Positions 12,358 through 22,548 of a DNA stretch of 64,000 nt are shown one piece after another. The translations under genes and the position numbers were made by a program. The notes beneath the pieces are model-generated. The model made no database searches, had not been told where the DNA came from, and was given only the letters and a program-made list of their open reading frames with translations. Each line of letters opens with the position of its first letter. Position 1 is the stretch's first letter. The DNA is from Sordariomycetes sp. S80-01Y (Eukaryota > Ascomycota > Sordariomycetes), in assembly GCA_037042185.1 (NCBI GenBank), contig JAXQJY010000030.1, positions 558,001 through 622,000 of the forward strand, in the 5' to 3' direction.

Positions 12358-14602
12358 ATGACACCCGACCCCGACCCCGACGCCGAACGAGGGAGGCTGC
12401 TGCCCGCCTGTCAACGCTGCCGCACGCGCAAGATCAAATGCGACCGCGGAGCCCCCAAATGCGCACGATGCGCCAGAGCCAAGGCCACCTGCTTGGTGGT
12501 CGATCCAGTTACTTCGGAGACCTACTCGAGGGATTTTATCAGCCGACTCGAGGGGAAAGAAAGGGAGTTGCGCGCCGCAATCGAAGCTTCAGCGACTCCA
12601 AATCTCACTGAGGGCGAAATCAACGGGAGCCATATTGAGAGCCTCACATCACCCGCTTCCATCTCCAGGGTCAATGCCTTCGTTGGAGACGGCAGTGGTC
12701 TCGGCCTCATGCGTGCCATTTTCTCAGACCAGAGATGGCAAGCCTACGAGCCGCAGCTGCTCGAGCAACTGGCTGAAAGGCCCCAAATCCCCGAGATGGA
12801 GGTGGTGCAAAACCAGCAGCCGTCCGTTGCCGAAGCTTCAAGCCTCTTGGATAACTAGTGATAACCCCCTTCAGCTTTTATGATTCTTCTTTGAAGCTAA
12901 TCTATAGATAGTTTTGGACGATTCCATATCAACCATACGTTTCTTTTGCGCCGCGACATCATGGGCACATTCAACCGCGTCTATCAGCCAGGCGGATTCT
13001 CGCCTACTGCGCAGGACTACTTTCGACTCTTCATGGTATTCGCGGTCAGTAGCGTGACCCGTTACCGGGCTTCGGAGAGCGGCGAACATCCGTATGGATA
13101 CTATTTAGCGGCACAAAACCATCTTTCTCGTACACCTCTTGTTGGGAGTCTGGACGCGATCCAGAACCTTCTTTTAGTGGCTCGATTCGGGATGTATCAT
13201 CACATCGGTAAGGAGAAGTTCCCAGGAGGAGTTAAGGTGGCTAATCTGCGTCACAGGCATGTCCCTTTGGGATATTTCTCGCTTTTGCATGCGCCAGTGC
13301 ATTGAGCAAGGCCTGCACCTCCCAAACCACGGTGGCGATGACTTTCTTCAACAGCAGCACAAAAGGAGGATCTTCTGGGAATGCTACATATTGGACCGCT
13401 ACAGCTCCGGCGTTCTCGGTCGACCTTTCGCTATTGCCGACGAAGATATAAGGACCGGGCTGCCTATCAGTGCGTCGGACGAGATGATCGAGTCCGAGCA
13501 TCAGGCAAGCTCTATTGACGACATTATGGTCACCGGTCCTTCCACGGAGATGGCGGTCTTCATCTTCGTCATCGAACTTCGGCGCATCACTTCTAGAATA
13601 CACACAGACTTTTACGACATACGAGACTTGGGGTCATCGGCCAGCGGCAGCAACACACCGCATCAGAGGCTCTCCTCCGGCGACGTGTATGTCAAGTTAC
13701 ATCGGATGATGGATGAATTGGATGACTGGCGTCGACGAGCGCCGATTTTCGCCGAACAAACATCGCTTTACGAGAAGCCTGAGTGGTATGACTTTATGCT
13801 AGCCAAAGACAAGTTGCTGCTGGTCAGGGCTGCAATGCATCTCGCTCCTCGCCGCAATGGCCATCCTCCCGTAGATCTTTTGCAGCTGTCTCTGAGACAC
13901 GCAGTCGAGATCGTCCTTCTGTACGACAGCATGCTCCAAAGCAAGAGTATTACCTGGACGCGCAGCTACTTCCAGGTCATATTCACCGCAGGTCTATCAA
14001 TCATTCACTGTGTGTCTCTTGGGGTCCTCCGCGACGTCGAGAGCTCGACGAATGCTGGCTCGAATACTGGTATCCCACCTAGTTCGGCACTAGAGACGTG
14101 CAGTCGGATACTGCAAATATTCAAAAAGGAAATGCCTGATGCGGGGCGCTTTGCCATCGTCTTTGAAATGCTCAAAAGTAACGTCAACAGAGACTTGAGC
14201 ATGGGGCCAATATCTACTTACGGCCATCGGGAGACTATCAACTCCCATCTTGAGGAGGAGACTATCGGCGCCATGGATCGTCTACAAGAGCACTCTGCGG
14301 TTGAGAAAGGCATGAGTGGCATAGACCTGCTCGCAGATGTTGCTAACTGGCCGGGTGGAATGGATGCATTGGCAGCAATGAACCAACAAGCCCCCAACCA
14401 GATGATCCTGCAGCATACATACCTCGGAGGCATGCCAGAAATGAACCAAGCATCACTGAACAGTGACTCCTCAATGCTGGATTGGCCGGCTTTGACCGAT
14501 GAGATGATGGTCCAGCTAGAGACTGACTTGGGCGAATACGCTTGGGACACAATCGGCCATGCTTCCAATCCTTGGGATGCCATGGGGTGGGGCTCTTCAT
14601 GA
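12358..14602 (+). CDS. Zn2Cys6 transcription factor with fungal-specific regulatory domain
   Basis: Three exons, 12358..12857, 12912..13207 and 13257..14602, give 713 residues. The binuclear zinc cluster has six cysteines at residues 18, 21, 28, 35, 38 and 45. A linker of about 120 residues is followed by the middle homology domain, with YFGRFHINHTFLLRR restored across intron 1, GMSLWDISRFCMRQCIEQGLHL across intron 2 and RRIFWECYILDRYSSGVLGRPF. The C-terminus is acidic and methionine-rich, as in activation regions. By family it is a nuclear regulator binding CGG-containing sites as a dimer. It is convergent with the dehydrogenase (85 bp between the stops) and divergent from the MFS carrier, which makes it a plausible local regulator. 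Confidence 0.9.
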
Positions 14603-14687
14603 GAGCTGCGCTACGGTCATTGGAGAAATCGCGTATCTTCAATTCGACGTCAATGCTAAGAGTGAATTGTAGCGCGACTACGCCTTA

Positions 14688-15659
14688 CTACAGCTGCGTG
14701 GCGAATTCATGGAGCCTTTGGACCGCTGCGATCGCCGTTTCCTTCTGCGTCTGCGCAGTAGCAGCCCCAACATGGGGCGTGCTCACTACTCTCTGCGACC
14801 AAAGCGCTTCATACCTCGCCTTGCTCGGTGGCTCCTCCTCATGGCAGTCTAACCCTGCGCCCCATATCAAGCCTTCTGCTAAGGCTCTGCACAGATCCTC
14901 CTCATTTACGATCCCTCCGCGAGCTGCGTTGATAACGATAGCCGTAGGCTTCATCAGAGACAGCTCCCGGTAGGACAACATGTTCCTAGTCTCGGGCGTC
15001 AACGGAACGTGGACACTCAGAACATCAGACGCCTCCAAAACCTCATCAACGGTCGTGACCCGGCGGTGAGGGATGTCTGACCATGCGTCCAAAGGCATGA
15101 AAGGATCGTATGCAATCACTTCTGCTTGGAAAGCGCCGCGGAAAATACGAGCCACTGCTTGCCCAATATTCCCCATCCCGAGAAGACCAATAGTTTTCTT
15201 GTTCATGATGAGCCCAGAGCAGCTTTCCTTGGGCACGAGGTTCCCCTGCATCTGCCTTGTGTGGATTTGCGGTATCTCGCGAGCTAAGCTCATTGTCAAG
15301 GCGAGCACGATCTCTGCCACCGCTTGTGCGTTGACCCCCGGGGTGTTGAAGATTTTGATGTCCCTGTCGGCGCACGCTTTGGCGTCAATCTTATCGATCC
15401 CAACACCCTGCTTTCCGATAGCCCTCAGCCTAGGACATGCCGCCACGTCCTCGGCTGTGAGGTAGGAGGACCGTATGAGTAGATATTCTGCATTCTGGCG
15501 CCAGCTCGAGTGTCCCTTATCTCCAGGAAGGATCGTCCGAAATCGCTCTTGACAATATGTGATTGCATCGGGATGAAACTTGTCGAGGACGTATACAGTT
15601 GGAAGAGCGTCGGCAACGGGGCTAGTCTCGCGACTGTCCTCGAGTCTGGAAGGCGCCAT
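14688..15659 (-). CDS. D-isomer-specific 2-hydroxyacid dehydrogenase
   Basis: A single exon encodes 323 residues with the full family layout. The N-terminal substrate-binding lobe is followed by the Rossmann motif GMGNIG at residues 161-166 and the catalytic triad Arg247 (NAARGG), Glu276 (HEEEP) and His296 (TPHVG). The enzyme should reduce a 2-keto acid to a D-2-hydroxy acid, or run in reverse, with NAD(P)H. An aspartate near residue 185 (AYDP) after the Rossmann fold favours NAD(H). Substrates in this family include hydroxypyruvate, glyoxylate, phosphoglycerate and larger keto acids; the sequence does not say which. It lies 0.7 kb downstream of an HpcH/HpaI aldolase on the same strand, so its substrate may be a keto acid linked to that aldolase. 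No targeting signal is apparent, so it is probably cytosolic. Confidence 0.93.
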   Translation of the reverse strand: MAPSRLEDSRETSPVADALPTVYVLDKFHPDAITYCQERFRTILPGDKGHSSWRQNAEYLLIRSSYLTAEDVAACPRLRAIGKQGVGIDKIDAKACADRDIKIFNTPGVNAQAVAEIVLALTMSLAREIPQIHTRQMQGNLVPKESCSGLIMNKKTIGLLGMGNIGQAVARIFRGAFQAEVIAYDPFMPLDAWSDIPHRRVTTVDEVLEASDVLSVHVPLTPETRNMLSYRELSLMKPTAIVINAARGGIVNEEDLCRALAEGLIWGAGLDCHEEEPPSKARYEALWSQRVVSTPHVGAATAQTQKETAIAAVQRLHEFATQL

Positions 15660-16352
15660 GATGGAACAACGAACAATCTGTTGAGGATTATGTGTATGTT
15701 CAAGATGTGGGCATTTCCTTCAGAAGTACAAGACTGTGTTTACATATCGAACTTTAGCCATTATCCGACTACTCCACCTAACTCGGCTGATGTCTCACGA
15801 CCGTGTTATCTTTCGGCGGACTGCCGACGTCCTGTGACCGAGAAGCATTCGCCTAAACTTTCAGGGGATAGGAAACGGATCGAAAAAGGCTAGGATTTGA
15901 GAAGCCCATGGAAGTGGTATCCGGTTTGACCTTGGACGGAAACGACGGGGAGGGTCCGATGACCCACGTGGGTAAGCTCAGATCACATCTCCTCCTCACC
16001 ATGAAAATGGAAGTCAATAACTAATGAAGCGCTGATCTTCTCCAAGACCCACTGGTATATCAAGAAACACAATATGGCTAACCGACTCCGGTTCCAATCA
16101 TCTCCGTGATGCACGAGGTACGTCAGGGGCAGAGTCCGATGCTCGGGAAGTAGATTCTACCAAGACCTTCGGACATCCTCCGCGGAGCATTGCACAAAGA
16201 ACCGCCTGCAGACTTAGGAAAGTCTTACTGTGATCTCGCCAGGCCATTGGGCAATGCTCCGAGGTCGTGTCAAATATAGCTGAGCGGAACAAGACATGAC
16301 GAGCAACAGTCAGCTGCCAATGGTATTTTATTTACAAATCTTTAAATCATGC
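15660..16352. other. Intergenic between dehydrogenase and aldolase genes
   Basis: Holds the dehydrogenase promoter and the 3' flank of the aldolase gene. A CGG-N4-CCG inverted repeat is listed separately. No gene seen. Confidence 0.6.
15817..15826. promoter_or_regulatory. CGG-N4-CCG inverted repeat, candidate Zn2Cys6 operator
   Basis: The half-sites CGG and CCG flank ACTG about 160 bp upstream of the dehydrogenase start codon. An additional CGG lies directly before it at 15814. The same spacing recurs in the aldolase promoter at 17432-17441. Zn2Cys6 dimers typically read such inverted CGG triplets. Confidence 0.4.
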
Positions 16353-17174
16353 TTAACTACTGCCGTTTACGGTCGACGAAACACGCTTGTTTAGCTCAGC
16401 CATCTCTGCTCCCCTCTTAGAGGCACTTCCCACCAAGAGAGGTCCGTCGGTTGCTGCCATGACCCAACGGGCCCCCATTCCGCAGAACTTCTCTACGAGA
16501 TCAAGGCGTGAATGAAGACCACCCACGCCAACCCACTTGCCCACCTTGTTGCAAGCGTTGATTGTTCTTTGGTACGCCTCGGTGACCTTGGGGTTCTCGT
16601 AGTCTCCTGGGATTCCTAGCTCTGCGCACAGGTCGTTGGTGCCTATGAGGAGGGAGTCAACTCCGTCAACGGCAGCAATTTCATCCACAAGCTCTAGCGC
16701 CTCCACAGTCTCGATCATAGGGATTACCAGAGTTCCTTCGTTGCAGACGGGGTTGGCCACCTTGGCGGGGTGAGATCGGAATTGAAAGTGCGGCAGACCG
16801 TTCGTCGATGAGCGGCAACCGATGGGTTGGAACTTGGAAGCAGCAACGACGTCGCGTGCGTCCTGGACGCTGCGGATATGGGGCACGATGACCCCCAACG
16901 CTCCGCCGTCCAGGATGCGGGAGACGAAGAAAGGGTCCTTGCTGGGAGCCCGCACGATGGGGGCAATGCCCGCGTACAAAGCCGACATGCAGATCTGGCC
17001 GGTCGTGTCGAGGTCGAAGGAGGAGTGTTCCATGTCGATGAGAATGCCGTCGAAGCCGGCTGTTTTGGCAATCATGGAGATCTCGACGGAGCGCACGAGC
17101 TTGACGCTGAGGGTGTAGGCCACTTCATCGCGGACGAGCTTCTCCTTGATGGAGTTGTGAAGGGTGAGAGCCAT
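16353..17174 (-). CDS. HpcH/HpaI-family class II aldolase
   Basis: A single exon encodes 273 residues, matching the HpcH/HpaI aldolase/citrate lyase family. Positions matching known active-site residues are visible: IDMEHSSFD with His50, PIVRAP with Arg75, PMIETVEAL with metal-binding Glu155 and IGTNDLCAELG with metal-binding Asp181. The barrel signature of a divalent-metal, pyruvate-forming aldolase is therefore complete. Members split 2-keto-3-deoxy or 4-hydroxy-2-keto acids into pyruvate and an aldehyde. The well-known fungal galacturonate route uses a different aldolase family (DapA-like), so an HpcH-type enzyme next to a Dal5-type carrier and a 2-hydroxyacid dehydrogenase points to another acid route. 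It is divergent from a Zn2Cys6 gene over a 480 bp shared promoter that holds CGG/CCG inverted repeats. The exact substrate is unknown. Confidence 0.92.
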   Translation of the reverse strand: MALTLHNSIKEKLVRDEVAYTLSVKLVRSVEISMIAKTAGFDGILIDMEHSSFDLDTTGQICMSALYAGIAPIVRAPSKDPFFVSRILDGGALGVIVPHIRSVQDARDVVAASKFQPIGCRSSTNGLPHFQFRSHPAKVANPVCNEGTLVIPMIETVEALELVDEIAAVDGVDSLLIGTNDLCAELGIPGDYENPKVTEAYQRTINACNKVGKWVGVGGLHSRLDLVEKFCGMGARWVMAATDGPLLVGSASKRGAEMAELNKRVSSTVNGSS

Positions 17175-17431
17175 TGTGTAGGATCAAAGGCAATCACACT
17201 TTTGCGATACAGTTGAGAGCGAAGGACGGATAGATGTTGCGCGCAAGTGAGAGCTGTTTCCGCCACAAAAGAGGCAGCCCTCTTAATTAAGTCCCATCAT
17301 CCAATTCCGAACAACAGCTTCTGTGCCGAGTATCGGATTTGCAACCTCCTCAATCCAGCCTCCGAGGGCTCCAAAGGTTCTCACGAGCCCACAAAAGTAT
17401 CGCGAATTCACAAGGAGGGTGTTAGCCGCGG

Positions 17432-17481
17432 CGGAGGTCCGACGAGAGACGCCGCGCGAGTCATGCCAGGGGCGGCATCCG
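17432..17481. promoter_or_regulatory. Pair of CGG/CCG inverted repeats in divergent promoter
   Basis: CGG-N4-CCG lies at 17432-17441 and CGG-N3-CCG at 17473-17481. Both sit near the middle of the 17175-17655 promoter shared by the aldolase and the second Zn2Cys6 gene. The N4 form matches the site upstream of the dehydrogenase. They are candidate binding sites for one of the two local Zn2Cys6 factors, on sequence grounds alone. Confidence 0.45.
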
Positions 17482-17655
17482 AAGCGGGGTGTGTCTTGGT
17501 ACCCCAAGATTCCCCACGCGTGATCGACAGTCCATCCTCCTCGCATCGACGGGCCCAGTCCGAAGACCTGCCAATGCTGTCTGGGAGGTGTATATGCACC
17601 CGGATAGTGTGTAAAGACAACACAGGGTTGTTGGTACCCGAGCCTCGCCGCCAAT

Positions 17656-19698
17656 ATGCCCAGCCGAAAGCGAAGTATGGATGACTTGATGCCTCAGGCC
17701 TGTGAGCGCTGCTGGATGAGGAAACAGAAGGCAAGTGAGGACGGTTTGGCGGGCGGCAACACCAGGTTCTGAGCTTCATGGGAAATTTCCAAGCAATTGA
17801 GAGTGCTGACTCTGGTATTTAGTGTGATCGTGTCAAGCCTAGCTGCCAACAGTGCCGGTCAGCGTCGGCAGAATGCATTGAAAGACTGCACGGCACTGTG
17901 TTGAACCCAGATGATCCCGAGGCGCATCATAGGTACGAGAATGCAAAATGTCTTCTGAATCCGACTATTCTTCATTTTCTGACCCGGCTGCAGCTATATA
18001 GAAGCTCTGAAACGCAGGGTCGCAAACTTGGAAGCTCGAGTGAAGTCCTCTCCAGCAGGCGATACATCAAGAACCAGCCATGTGGGAACGGCCCCAACTT
18101 ACACACCAGCGTCAACTGCACAGTCCCAGCCTGGTCTGCCTCAGAGGGACAATCTTCAAGCCGAAATGGGATATCTCTCGCTAAGTGCCATGGCTGAGCT
18201 CTCGGGGGACCTGCCATCCCAGAGTCCCGCCGTGTCTTTCCCGTCCTTGGTTCAAGCTACCACCTGCGTGTCAGGCGCGAGCCCTCTTGAATCAATAGGA
18301 GAGAATGAAGGCATAACTGGATCTTTGGGCGAGGTTCATCGAGCCATGTTGAAGCAGGGAAATACATTCAATATTGCCGTCAAGTCAAAGCCGTTCGACA
18401 ACTTCATCATGCTCAATGAGGCCAGCCTTGGCTTCATGGACACGAGCCAGCTCTCGGCCGAGAATGACGCGGCGGCTCAATTACACGAGATAGGGTCGGT
18501 CGATAGCCATGCCACGCAGTCTTTGTGCAAAATGATGAGGGTTTATATCGGCGTGGCAACTGGGCTCTTGCTGGGAAACGATTATCGGTACACGGAAACT
18601 TACTCAACAGCTCTCGCACTTCAAGCTTTCCAAGTCATGCCGCGGGCCTTCGCCTGTGCCAGTGACATTGATGCCGTCCAGTCTTTGACGGCCATGACCA
18701 TCTTCTCTACGCTCAGTCCCTTCGGCGGCTCGCCTTGGCAGATGTTAGGCTTGGCTATCACAAGGTGTATATCCGGCGGGATGCACACCGCGAGGATGTC
18801 GGACCCGGTCTCGGACGACGCCGACAAAAGGAGAAACAGTTTGGCATTTTGGTCGCTCTATACCCTCGATGCGTAAGTTACCACCATGTCACATGGGCGC
18901 AGATTGGCTGACAGTCTCAGCATCTTCAGCGTGGTCCTTGGCAGGCCGTTCTGCTTGAGGAAACAAGATATCAGCGTCTTGTCCCCATCGAGAACATGCA
19001 CACTGGGCGACCTCGTCGGCGAATTTCGCGCGTGGAACGTCCAGCACGCCATGCTTCTTCATGACATACGCGACCACCCGGCCAAAGGTATGCTCTTTCA
19101 CTGGAGCAACTATAAGCATTGGCGAGAAACAGCGCCCCTGGTCCCGGGAGACAATAACTCCAGCGCTAGGTGGTTCAAGGAACACCAGTATCCGCGATCC
19201 TGCTGTCGCGGACTGCTGGCGATGCTTCAAATCCCCGCGAATTCACAGAACGCGAGCGAGCTATCGATGATCTTAGAGCCAGCAGTATCCATAATCTCGT
19301 CCTACTTTGCCGCCCTAGATAGGCAGTCCAAGTCCCAGAAAGGAGCCTTCTCGAGCTTAGACGGGGTGGAAATCTTGTCGGCAGCAGTTGGGCTCATCTA
19401 TGTTACGCAGCTCCGCGTTTCTTCACAGCCAGTCCCGTCAGACGCGTCGTGGCATTTCTTTGCGTCGGTGCAGAGGCCGCTTCAGCTGCTGACGCAGATA
19501 TCGGACCGTTTCAAGGCGCTCCGTGGGCTCAGCGACGTGCTCCAGAGCTTTGTGTTGACAATGTGCAACGGGTCCACGTCCAGTTCCCCTTCCTCGAATC
19601 TGAGTTCCATTTTGACCTCAGCTGAAGTCGAGATTCCGCAGTATATCTCATCTCTCATGCTCCAGTGTCTGGAGGCCCGCTGCCAACGAGGACCCTGA
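17656..19698 (+). CDS. Zn2Cys6 transcription factor divergent from the aldolase
   Basis: Four exons, 17656..17730, 17823..17932, 17994..18872 and 18921..19698, give 613 residues. The zinc cluster has six cysteines at residues 16, 19, 26, 33, 36 and 43. It is assembled across the first intron, whose donor reads GCAAGT, so this is a GC-AG intron placed just before the third cysteine. The joint of exons 2 and 3 restores SYIEALKRRVANLEARV, the usual linker and coiled-coil dimer element. The fungal-specific middle domain follows, with FWSLYTLDA-IFSVVLGRPF rebuilt across intron 3. A second in-frame ATG at 17677 is an alternative start. Head-to-head position with the aldolase makes it a likely direct regulator of that gene and perhaps of itself. 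Confidence 0.87.
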
Positions 19699-20420
19699 GC
19701 ACACTGACGAGGATGTCGGGAGTATACGTCGACCGGTGCTCGCTTCTGCCAAATACTTGGACGTGTTTTCTGAGACCAGCCTAACCCGGCGGTGAAGTAC
19801 AATCTACACTGGTTAGAATTCACTGCGAGCGACCCCGGGGTTCGTATAAAGCAATTGAAAGCTCGAGTTCAACTCCTACTCAGGCCTTCGAGGAGCGACT
19901 CCCAGAACCAGAACCGGCTCAGCGTCTCAAATTCAGCAATCAAGCATGACGGCTCCGCCTCAGGCTAGAACCTTAGCGGCGCAAATAGCCAACGCGGGGC
20001 TGCGCTGAGCTGACCCAAACCGTGCGAAACACAAGCTCTAGACGTTTTGGTGGTTTCGCACGGACGTTCCTGGGGCTGTGCTCAAACTCTATATGGTTTT
20101 GCCGCCTTTCCGTGCCCCCGCGGCTGAACTGCAGTGGGGAACCCTCATCCGGCCTGGCGTTTAGTAGGCAATGGCATAAAAGACTACGCGCGTCTCTACG
20201 CAACAGCAAAAGAATGCACAGCATTGACTGTGAGTCACGAAACATCTGCTGCCGACCGTCTCAAAGACTCCGTTCCAGCTGTGATCATATATAGGGCCCG
20301 TATATGGGCGTAAACACTGAACAGATTCAGAGACCACCGAAGCCTCCTCTTTCTCTTCCACTTTTGTTTTCATCCACGAAACGTTTTTCTCTCCGTATCT
20401 GACCCCGAGATCTGGTCTTC
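19699..20420. other. Intergenic; promoter of BPL_N gene
   Basis: No gene seen. A TATA-like CATATATAGG lies at 20286-20295, about 126 bp before the start codon at 20421. Confidence 0.55.
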
Positions 20421-21258
20421 ATGCGATCGTCATTCCCCTTACGCATCATCATGGCCTTGTTAGCACTGGAGCCCAAAACCACTTTCGGTTCTTGTGCGCG
20501 GCCCAAGGCGGTTGTGTATCGCGGTCCAGCGTCTTCCCCTGGCTGTCCGGAGTCCGTGGCGGAACTGCTCGAGTCCTCGCCGTATCATTTCGAAGTCGTT
20601 TTTGCTGGGCCCGACGAAGCTCTTGAAATACCGGAAGCCCTCCGCGACGCAAAGCTGTACGCTCATGGCGGGGGGCCGGACTTGGATGAGGCCTACAGGC
20701 TGACAAAGAAGTACAAGAATGCCATTAGAAAATTCGTGGACTCTGGAGGTCATTATTTAGGCTTCTGCCTGGGAGCGTATCTTGCCGGCCCCGAACACGG
20801 GTACGGGCTGCTGCCCGAAGGCGCAGACACAAGCCAGGAGATCGAGCAGGATGGGGCGCAAGTCAAGACAGAGGCTGACACCGTCATTCAAGTCGACTGG
20901 ACGTTCAAATCGGGTCGTACCGAGAAGAATCGCTGGGCTTACTTCCAGGACGGAGTTGTGGTCCAGGGACTCAGCGCGGGCGGTCCTGGCCGTATTATCG
21001 GGCGCTACTCTGCGAATGGTGATGTCGCTGCTTCGATTACCCCCTACGGTAAAGGCTGGGTCGGACTCGTCGGCCCTCACCCTGAAGCGGATGAGGAGTG
21101 GTGTTTGTTCCCCTTTTCTATCCTTTTAGGTCCACTTGGCTAACACCACTTGATATCCAGACTCAGATGAGAACATCACAAATCCAGAGGGGATTCGATT
21201 TGATATTGGGCATGACTTTATTGAAGCAACATTGAACGGCGGTGTGTTGGATAATTAA
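20421..21258 (+). CDS. BPL_N-domain (glutamine amidotransferase-like) protein, probably secreted
   Basis: Two exons, 20421..21102 and 21161..21258, give 259 residues. The joint uses a GTTTGT donor and restores EEWYSDENITNPEGIRFDIGHDF, as expected for the end of the family. The protein matches the biotin-protein-ligase N-terminal-like domain, a class I glutamine-amidotransferase fold: KAVVYRGPASSPGCP at the start, an HGGGPDLDEAY loop, and GFCLGAY with a nucleophile-type Cys116. The first 24 residues carry a short hydrophobic core and end at a possible cleavage site, suggesting export. No ligase domain follows, so this is the stand-alone fungal form, whose reaction is not established. A second in-frame ATG at codon 11 is an alternative start. 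Confidence 0.85.
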
Positions 21259-22548
21259 ATTGAAGGGCCCTAACGATTTGTGACGGGAGGTTGCAAACAA
21301 GTGAGCTTTCACGGCTATGGTCTGATACCCCAGCAGTGGCTATTTTGTATTCCATTCAATTTTAGCCTTCATTCCAACGGTCGTATTCGCATGACAGTGT
21401 GTGTTACAGGTCAAGCTTTGATGTAACATGGAAGACGAACATTCTTCATCAACATTTACCATATATCTGAGCATGTCTCCTCACAGCTTGTGATGAATGG
21501 AAAGTCTTCTCGTGCTCTCTGCTCGATGTCTGTAGCAAGCCTACCCCAGGATTGAAATTGATGGCCCAGGTACTAGTGATACAGTACTGGTGAGATCCTT
21601 CCGTGTCGAGACAGTAGAGGTAAACCTCGTGGGTGAGGTTGACAAACAGCGCTGCATGGACGAGAACCCAGATAAGGGTCGCGTTGATGTTGAATAGGGT
21701 CCCAAACACTGACATACAATTACCTCTGGTTTGCATGTGATCTAAGCTCTTCACATTGGTTTCACGTCCAGAAAATTCCGGGACCTGCAAGCGTCCAATG
21801 CTGTTTTGGAGCAGGGATATACGAGCTGGCACCCAGTGGCTCGAGCTTTTTACCATCAGGCTTGCAACAGGTGTTCAAATGTCGTTACAAAGGGGAGACA
21901 TCACCACAACCTCATTGCGTAGCCAGGGTAGCATGTGTGACATCTTCACACGTGTAGTAGAGAGCCTTGATACTGTGGCTCGCCTGAAAGAGCACCGCTT
22001 AGTGACCCCTTTGTGAGTCAAGCATGCGAATTGAATCCCAACTCTGACCGCTTCTTTGCGAACATCACTTCTCAGGAAGTTGAGACGACAGCCGTATATC
22101 AAGTTGACATCCGGGTGCACTGCAGCAAGGTCATCTGGTCTGACCAATGGCAGGCTTCAAGCCGATGACAGCGCATCGCGGCCGGCCTCCCGCAGATGCA
22201 AGGCGCCCAACCACAGCTACTACACAGCTGATGAGGGGACAGATGCATCAATTGTATGCGTATCTGCACCCTTCAGAACACAGCCCGGCTCTGGTTTTCG
22301 AGCTTGTTTCGCATGTGATGTGCTGTGCCTCGTTTAACGACAAACACCCTGACCCCTTTTCTTCTTTCCGTCACCTCGACCATCATGAAAGACCTGGCAT
22401 CATCTTACGATCTCAAAAAAGCACAACAGTATTTTAATTTGATCATTTTATCAGGTCATTATCCTTGGTTTAGGTCGATCAGCTGAACGGCTTTGCACCG
22501 GTCTGTACAAGCGCACTGACTTAGCCTCTGCAACTTCTCCTCCACACG
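21259..22548. other. Intergenic, no gene supported
   Basis: A minus-strand frame at 21449-21856 contains one hydrophobic stretch, but I could not build a convincing gene around it. The right part is the RdRP promoter. Confidence 0.5.

Noticed and set aside
21449-21856. Minus-strand frame with one hydrophobic stretch
   Set aside because: No domain, no convincing start and no splice partners; it could be a chance frame or a decayed fragment.
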